Shown: positions 18,996 to 24,041 of the stretch, piece after piece | Numbering within the stretch: the stretch's first letter is position 1 | Layout: the number at the start of each line of letters is the position of its first letter | Origin: JBMNOI01 sp050942995 | GTDB taxonomy: Bacteria > Chloroflexota > Anaerolineae > UBA1429 | Direction: 5' to 3' | NCBI GenBank assembly: GCA_050942995.1 | Contig: JBMNOI010000057.1 | Span: 1-24,041, forward strand | Length of the DNA: 24,041 bases | Translations under genes and position numbers: made by a program | Notes under the pieces: model-generated | What the model saw: the letters and a program-made list of their open reading frames with translations, nothing else | Database searches by the model: none | Told to the model about the DNA's origin: nothing

Positions 18996-21482
18996 CTACC
19001 GGTAGGTATCCATCAGCGAGTAGACTCGCAACTGTTCGCGCAGCATGTCCGTCGTCAGATCGTCCTGCGGGCGAATCACGATCTCCACCGGCACGCCCGG
19101 GCGCAGATGGACGAAATTGCGCGAGTACCGCGCATCGGATTCGGTCAACTCGAGCCAGGCCCACAAAGCCGGTCGATCGGTGGTCAACGTCACCCGGTAT
19201 TCGCCCTCTCCCACCGATTCGACGCACGACTCGATATGGGGCAGGGCCAGTTCCAGATGCTTGGGCCGACAGAAGGTGACCAGGTTGGTCGATACGGTCT
19301 CACCCTCTACATCCAGCGTCAGCCAGAGCAGCATCCTCCGGCGGCCATAAGCCTCCAGATGCTCGCGCAGGTCCAGCGTGTTCACCAACGTATCGGCCCG
19401 GGGTGCGATCTCGGCGGCCTCATTCCCCTCGGCGATCACCGTACCGGCCACATCGGTCAGAACCCAGGAGATGTGCCCCGACCGTGCCTGCCCCAGGTCG
19501 CTGGTGACATGCAGCTCGACCGTGCCTCGATCCCAATCCTCCAGCCCCGATACCAGCAGCGGCGCATAGAACTCGCGCGCCATATAGTGCAACGCCTTCC
19601 AGCGCCCCATCGAATCGATAGACGACCAGCTTGCCACCGGCCAGCAATCGTTGATCTGCCAGTAGAGCGTGCCCATGCCACGCGGCATAGCCCGGCGCCA
19701 GTGCTCGACGGCATACTTGATGGCCATGCCCTGCAAAATCTGGCTCAGCCACAGCGTCATCTCGAAAGAGGTGGGCAAACGGAACCAGTCCAGCATGTAG
19801 GTCATGATGGTCGTATTGCCGATGCCGCTGCGCTGGTGGTGCTCCATCACATAGCTGGTGATATTACGATCCTCGGGCAGCGTGTAGCTGTACGTCGTCT
19901 TGGGCTCGGGGAACGACTGGAAGCCAAACTCGCTGTTGAAGCGATGCGTACAGGTGCGATACCACTCGAAGGGCATCTTGCCATGCCATACCTGCCACAG
20001 GTGGGCATCGCCACTATCGGGATTGTTGAAATCGCGACGATCGCCCACCGGCGTATGCGGGCTGGACGGCCAGTAATCGGTCTGTGGATCGAGGCGCCCC
20101 ACAACCTCGGGCAGCATCTCGTCAAAGAGCGGGGAGTAATCGGCCCAGCTCATGGTCGTGGCGCTCCACTCATCACCCACCAGGCCCTGTTCCAGCTCGT
20201 TGTTGCCGCACCACAACGCCAGGCTGGCATGATGTCGAATCCGCCGCACATTATCTTCCGCCTCGGCGCGCACATTCTCCATCCATGCCCGATCAAAAGC
20301 GGGATATGTGGCGCAGGAGAAGATAAAGTCCTGCCACACACAGATGCCCAGCTCGTCGCACAGATCATAAAAGACATCCATCTCGTACAGGCCGCCGCCC
20401 CATACCCGCAGCATGTTCATGTTGGCGTCTACAGCATCCTGCAGCAGGCGCGCATAATCGTCCCGGGTGATCCGCGTCGCAAAGGTCTCTGCCGGGATCC
20501 AGTTCGCCCCCTTGGCAAAGAACGGCACGCCGTTGGCGGCAAAGTAGAACGACTCGCCCCACTCGTCGGGCTGACGCACCAGCTTTAGCGTGCGCAGGCC
20601 GATCCGCTTGCTCTCCTGATCCAGCAGCGCGTCGTCCATGCAAAGCTGCACATCCACCTCGTACAGGGGCTGGTCGCCCATGCCGTTCGGCCACCACAAC
20701 TGCGGATCCTGCACCACCAGAGTGGCCACCGCCCGGCCATCGCGCACCGGCTGAGTGGCCCGGGCGACAACCCGGCCGTTCAACGAGACGTCGATATCGA
20801 CACTCAGGCCGTCGGGCACACCATCTCCCACGCCCTCGACGCTCACACGGACATCGAGGCCCACGCCATCGGCCCTCTCGTGATCCTGCAGAATATGCGC
20901 GTCCTGCAACCGCGCCGTATCATAGGCCACCAGTTCGATATCGCGCCAGATGCCGCAGGTCGCCAGCATGGGCCCCCAGTCCCAGCCAAAGTTGCACGGT
21001 TCTTTGCGAATCCAGCCGCCGCCATCGAGCTTGTGCTCTCCTACCCCCCACGCCGGCAGATACCGTTCCTGCCCCCGTTTGCGAACGTAACGCATGGGCG
21101 AGTCAAAGCGCACCTCGATCTGGTTTGCTCCCTCGACCAGATAGTCGCGCACATCGTACTCGTAGGTGCGAAACATGTTGTCGGTACGGCCGATCAGGTG
21201 GCCGTTCAGGGTGATGGTCGCCAGAGTGTCCAACCCCTCACAGCGCAGCAGCACGCGATCGTGCGCCAGCAACGCCCGAGGCACGTCGAACGTGCGCCGG
21301 TAGATCCAGTCCGTCTCGCCCACCCAGAGCACATTGAGCTCGTTGTCGCGAAAATAAGGGTCCTCGATACGACCCGCCGACAGCAGGTCGGTATGTACAC
21401 AGCCGGGCACGGTCGCGGGGATGCTCTCGTTCTCGCCGGACCGGTACAGTTGCCAGTCGCCGTTCAGCGTGATGGTTTGCAC
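18996..21482 (-). CDS. Beta-mannosidase, glycoside hydrolase family 2
   Basis: It hydrolyses terminal beta-1,4-linked mannose from mannans or N-glycan cores with retention. The 828 residues show the GH2 order: an N-terminal jelly-roll sugar-binding domain (TVPGCVHTDLL, then NFGWDWGP at about 164-171), beta-sandwich domains, and a TIM barrel from about 300. The acid/base E429 is in LWCGNNELEQ and the nucleophile E518 in RFNSEFGFQSFPEP. The NFGWDWGP and WQINDCWP blocks favour beta-mannosidase over beta-galactosidase. No signal peptide is seen, so it is probably intracellular and acts on imported oligosaccharides. It starts at GTG 21482 with GAGGAGA upstream. It has its own promoter and is not coupled to the dehydratase genes. 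Confidence 0.92.
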   Translation of the reverse strand: MQTITLNGDWQLYRSGENESIPATVPGCVHTDLLSAGRIEDPYFRDNELNVLWVGETDWIYRRTFDVPRALLAHDRVLLRCEGLDTLATITLNGHLIGRTDNMFRTYEYDVRDYLVEGANQIEVRFDSPMRYVRKRGQERYLPAWGVGEHKLDGGGWIRKEPCNFGWDWGPMLATCGIWRDIELVAYDTARLQDAHILQDHERADGVGLDVRVSVEGVGDGVPDGLSVDIDVSLNGRVVARATQPVRDGRAVATLVVQDPQLWWPNGMGDQPLYEVDVQLCMDDALLDQESKRIGLRTLKLVRQPDEWGESFYFAANGVPFFAKGANWIPAETFATRITRDDYARLLQDAVDANMNMLRVWGGGLYEMDVFYDLCDELGICVWQDFIFSCATYPAFDRAWMENVRAEAEDNVRRIRHHASLALWCGNNELEQGLVGDEWSATTMSWADYSPLFDEMLPEVVGRLDPQTDYWPSSPHTPVGDRRDFNNPDSGDAHLWQVWHGKMPFEWYRTCTHRFNSEFGFQSFPEPKTTYSYTLPEDRNITSYVMEHHQRSGIGNTTIMTYMLDWFRLPTSFEMTLWLSQILQGMAIKYAVEHWRRAMPRGMGTLYWQINDCWPVASWSSIDSMGRWKALHYMAREFYAPLLVSGLEDWDRGTVELHVTSDLGQARSGHISWVLTDVAGTVIAEGNEAAEIAPRADTLVNTLDLREHLEAYGRRRMLLWLTLDVEGETVSTNLVTFCRPKHLELALPHIESCVESVGEGEYRVTLTTDRPALWAWLELTESDARYSRNFVHLRPGVPVEIVIRPQDDLTTDMLREQLRVYSLMDTYR

Positions 21483-21515
21483 GATGTGTCTCCTCGGTGA
21501 TGGGATAAACGCGCC

Positions 21516-21544
21516 AGTATGATCAGACTATTACATTATGTCAT
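21516..21544 (-). promoter_or_regulatory. Promoter candidate for the beta-mannosidase gene
   Basis: On the minus strand ATGACA (21544-21539), 17 nt and CATACT (21521-21516) give an RNA start near 21509 and a short leader. The interval 21545-21616 contains only a short CTCCG/CGGAG hairpin followed later by TTTTT, a weak terminator candidate for the dehydratase genes. Confidence 0.5.
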
Positions 21545-21616
21545 GCTCTCAAAAATCTTCAGACGCCCGTTCTCCGGCATCGGAGCGACGCCGTTCGGAA
21601 CGCCACCGGCTCGAAC

Positions 21617-22027
21617 TCAGACAAGCCCCTGTCGGAGATAGGCCTCGGCGGCCTCACGGATCAGGCGGGCGTTCTCTACGGCGTCATAATCGCGCTCCAG
21701 TTCATCGGCCAGGGCCAGCAGCCGCTCGTACCCTACACGATAGGGTCGCAACGCCTCATATATCGCCAGCACCCGATCGTTGGGCACGAGGGCCAGTTCA
21801 GCGGCGCGACGCAGATTGGCCGCCAGTTGAGGATAGCCCGCCTCCTCGGCCACGGCGGCCTGCATACGCAGCGTATCCGGGTGGATGGCGAAATCATCGG
21901 GGCCCAACCAACCGGCGCGGACATTCTCCAGCGTCAGCTCATCGAGAGGTCGGCCGCTACGGGCCACGATCTCTTCCCGGGCATGCTCTCCCAGCGGATA
22001 TCTCGGCGTCTCGTGCTCGTTATTCAT
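21617..22027 (-). CDS. Diol/glycerol dehydratase small subunit
   Basis: This is the gamma subunit of the adenosylcobalamin-dependent propanediol/glycerol dehydratase. The 136-residue protein matches the core of PduE: YPLGEHAREEI, LDELTLENV, HPDTLRMQAAVAEEAG, then LRRAAELALVPNDRVLAIYEALRPYR. It lacks the roughly 35-residue N-terminal extension that targets PduE to the propanediol microcompartment. ATG 22027 is chosen because GGGAG lies 5 nt upstream. It overlaps the end of the large/medium subunit gene by 8 nt, so the two are coupled. No reactivating factor gene follows; the next gene downstream is beta-mannosidase. Confidence 0.92.
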   Translation of the reverse strand: MNNEHETPRYPLGEHAREEIVARSGRPLDELTLENVRAGWLGPDDFAIHPDTLRMQAAVAEEAGYPQLAANLRRAAELALVPNDRVLAIYEALRPYRVGYERLLALADELERDYDAVENARLIREAAEAYLRQGLV

Positions 22028-24041
22028 CGGGCTCCCAATCAAAGTAGATCTCTGTCGGCGGTCGTTGTCCGTCCACCTGCTCCAGTTCCCGCCGATGCAA
22101 CAGCATGGTCTTGACGATCAGGCGCAGCCGCACCCAGTTATCCACCTTGACCGGCACCGGCTGCACCTTTTGCCCCCGGGCATAGCGGGCGGCGTTGCGG
22201 CCGATCTGACGATACGATTCTAGCGTCAGATTGGGTGCCTGGGAAAACAGCTCCAGATTGTTTAGAGGCGCCAGGTCGGCGCGGTGAATGACCGTCGTGC
22301 CGCGAGATTGCAGCCCTATCGCCACGCCCGATCCGCTAAGTTGCGCACCGGCATACCCGATGTAGGCACAGTCGCCCGACTGGTGCACCTTGACCACCCG
22401 CGCAGGCAGCCCCTCCTCGGCGATGCCCGACAGAATCTCGGCCAGCACGGCGTCGTGGGGCAACCCGCCGATGGTCTCGGTAAGCTCCCGGCCATAAGCC
22501 GGCCCCACGGCCACCACCACCTCACGAACACGGCCCTTTTCCGCCGTCCCCAGCTCTGTCAGGCGTCGGATGGGCTCCCCGCCCTGCCCCTGCAAATAGT
22601 CGGCCGGCGGCCTGGCCCGGGGAATATCCTGTACCCGCGCCCATCGCTCGCCCTGCAACCGATAGCCACTGCCCGGCCCGCGATAGTCGTTGGCGTCATT
22701 GATGCCGCTGAGCACGCGGAAATTCTCATCGAATATCGCCGAGGGTTGAAGATAGTCGCCCAGCACCCGCTGCCGTCCCAGCTCCAGCAGACGCTCGGCC
22801 ACGTCAGGGTAGCCGGCCTCATCCAGCGCACGAATTACATCCAGTACGGTGGCCGGACCGGCCAGAAAATCATCCGCAGCGGCCAGATCCGCCGCCAGGT
22901 CGCGATCGGGCATATCGCGGCTGTCCATGGCGATGACGGCGGCCTCGATCTCGGCCTCGGTGATGGACGGAAAACCCAGCCGCTCATATACCGCGGCGAT
23001 GGCGCGCCCTGCCCGCTCGCGCACAGCCGCCACCTCATCCTCTCGCACCGGGTGCAGGCCGGCGTCGATCTGCATATCGCGCTGCAACACGGCGTAATCG
23101 TCCAGCTCGGTAGCGTCGAAGCAGCCGCCGCCGAACATGTTATCATAGCGCGGCATCGAACTATAGCCCGAGTGCACGAAATCGGCGCCGGGGATGAACT
23201 GGCACATGAGCTTGGCGGTCTTGCGCATATCCGAATGACTGGCCAGCGCGTCGTTGCCGGCAGCCACCTCCAGGTTGAGCATGGCGGCCAGCAGATTCTC
23301 GGCCAGAATGGCACGCACCCCGCCGGGCAGCGATTCCGGCAGCGCCACGCACGAGATGGAGCCGTTCTGCACGCCCTGGCTACCCGCGCCCCGGGTCACC
23401 AGCAGGCAACGCGCCTCCAGATAGAGCATAGAGCGCCCCTCGGAGTGCCCCATGAGCGCCTCTGAGCCGGTGCCCGAGGTGAAGCGAATCTTGACGCCGC
23501 GCGAGGCATAGGCCGAGGCCAGAAACGCCTTGGACCAGGGTGTATCGTCGCCGTCGATGAACGAGCCCGCCGTGCCGTACACCGAGAGGGTCTCGGCATA
23601 GCTGGTAAGCCCCTTGAAACCCAGGCGCAGGTTGACGGCCTCTTCCACAGCGCACTGGGTGAGCACACCGCCACGCCCCACCTGTGAGCCCACCAGAATG
23701 GCCAGGGCGTTCAACGGCGCAACGCGGGCCACCCCCACCGTGGTCTCGTTTTCGGCAAAGCCGCGCAACGCCGCCTCGGCGGCATCGGCGGCCAGCAACG
23801 CCGGATGCTCGCGCCGGTTGGTGACGTGGGCCTGATTGGCCGGTGTGCGTCGCACCCGCATCCTGGCCAGGGCCATCATCATCTCCAGCACCGTCATATG
23901 GCGCACGATATCGACCAGCTTGGCGGCGGTGCAGCCGCCCACCAGTCGCACCACCTCATCGCGCGGCACATTAATGTCCACCATCATGCGCGCAATGGTC
24001 TCGGAGGGGGTCGCCATCGCCTCACCGGCCACACTCAGGTC
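22020..24041 (-). CDS. Diol/glycerol dehydratase, fused large and medium subunits (5' end outside window)
   Basis: This B12-dependent enzyme converts 1,2-propanediol or glycerol to an aldehyde. The 673 visible residues are open to the window edge. Against the Klebsiella diol dehydratase large subunit, as I recall it, every active-site residue is present at a constant offset of 71: H72 (143), E99 (170), E134 (205), E150 (221), Q225 (296), D264 (335), S291 (362). So about 70 N-terminal residues lie beyond 24041, and the GTG at 24032 is not the start. After YRLQGERW and a short linker (about 470-500) the chain continues as the medium subunit (VVVAVGPAYGRELT, SGSGVAIGLQSRGTTVIH, SYRQIGRNAARYA). 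The medium part lacks the PduD N-terminal targeting peptide. It overlaps the small subunit gene by 8 nt. Confidence 0.93.
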   Translation of the reverse strand, partial: DLSVAGEAMATPSETIARMMVDINVPRDEVVRLVGGCTAAKLVDIVRHMTVLEMMMALARMRVRRTPANQAHVTNRREHPALLAADAAEAALRGFAENETTVGVARVAPLNALAILVGSQVGRGGVLTQCAVEEAVNLRLGFKGLTSYAETLSVYGTAGSFIDGDDTPWSKAFLASAYASRGVKIRFTSGTGSEALMGHSEGRSMLYLEARCLLVTRGAGSQGVQNGSISCVALPESLPGGVRAILAENLLAAMLNLEVAAGNDALASHSDMRKTAKLMCQFIPGADFVHSGYSSMPRYDNMFGGGCFDATELDDYAVLQRDMQIDAGLHPVREDEVAAVRERAGRAIAAVYERLGFPSITEAEIEAAVIAMDSRDMPDRDLAADLAAADDFLAGPATVLDVIRALDEAGYPDVAERLLELGRQRVLGDYLQPSAIFDENFRVLSGINDANDYRGPGSGYRLQGERWARVQDIPRARPPADYLQGQGGEPIRRLTELGTAEKGRVREVVVAVGPAYGRELTETIGGLPHDAVLAEILSGIAEEGLPARVVKVHQSGDCAYIGYAGAQLSGSGVAIGLQSRGTTVIHRADLAPLNNLELFSQAPNLTLESYRQIGRNAARYARGQKVQPVPVKVDNWVRLRLIVKTMLLHRRELEQVDGQRPPTEIYFDWEPDE

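Noticed and set aside
18597..20588. 663-codon plus-strand reading frame
   Set aside because: It is antisense to the clearly recognisable beta-mannosidase gene and has His/Gln/Pro-rich, low-complexity composition typical of a high-GC shadow frame. No domain is recognised.
22284..23465. 393-codon plus-strand reading frame
   Set aside because: It is antisense to the diol dehydratase gene, whose active-site residues are all in register. The frame shows only antisense composition bias.

Overview
The window is high-GC bacterial chromosomal DNA, densely coded on both strands, with long shared operons, ATGA stop/start overlaps and clear sigma-70-type promoters. No rRNA, tRNA, CRISPR array, insertion sequence or phage gene was seen. 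Gene content suggests a Chloroflexota-like lineage: a stand-alone ftsZ, an AroK-AroB fusion, an AroH-type chorismate mutase, a fused diol dehydratase large/medium subunit and a GH2 beta-mannosidase. This placement is an inference from content and composition and is only moderately secure.

Layout. Positions 1-918 (minus): the start of a membrane-anchored or exported protein overlapping a GNAT acetyltransferase whose promoter sits directly against the start codon. 964-4245 (plus): a SAM methyltransferase, then an MFS permease, a 47-residue membrane peptide and a TauE/SafE permease, with a palindromic operator before the permease. 4346-5004: a possible short RNA with a strong terminator, then the ribosome silencing factor gene rsfS, which seems to start at CTG. 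5276-7069 (minus): a TPR protein and nucleoside diphosphate kinase (ndk, TTG start).

7205-15174 (plus) is the centrepiece: an aromatic amino acid operon in the order aroH, aroF, tyrA, aroA, aroE, aroC, aroK-aroB fusion, aroQ. It encodes all seven shikimate steps plus chorismate mutase and prephenate dehydrogenase, so it runs from PEP and erythrose-4-phosphate to chorismate and on to the tyrosine precursor. No prephenate dehydratase or aromatic aminotransferase is in the window. Upstream lies a 315-nt leader encoding a peptide with the run F-S-F-Y-F-Y-F-Y-Y, followed by an intrinsic terminator and a competing antiterminator. This has the layout of a Phe/Tyr-sensing, ribosome-mediated attenuator.

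15194-16443 (minus): ftsZ alone with its own promoter and terminator. 16685-17848 (plus): an aldo/keto reductase. 17996-18971 (plus): a response regulator with a degenerate Hpt-like domain and a His-rich tail. 18996-21544 (minus): beta-mannosidase. 21617-24041 (minus): B12-dependent diol/glycerol dehydratase, with a fused large-medium subunit cut by the window edge, then the small subunit.

Two diverged copies (77% identical over 82 columns) of an unrecognised element lie at 7107-7188 (plus) and 16567-16647 (minus). Both are in divergent intergenic regions. The differences include two compensatory base-pair changes, which points to selection on a folded structure. With the leader-peptide attenuator, this is the most interesting non-coding signal in the window.
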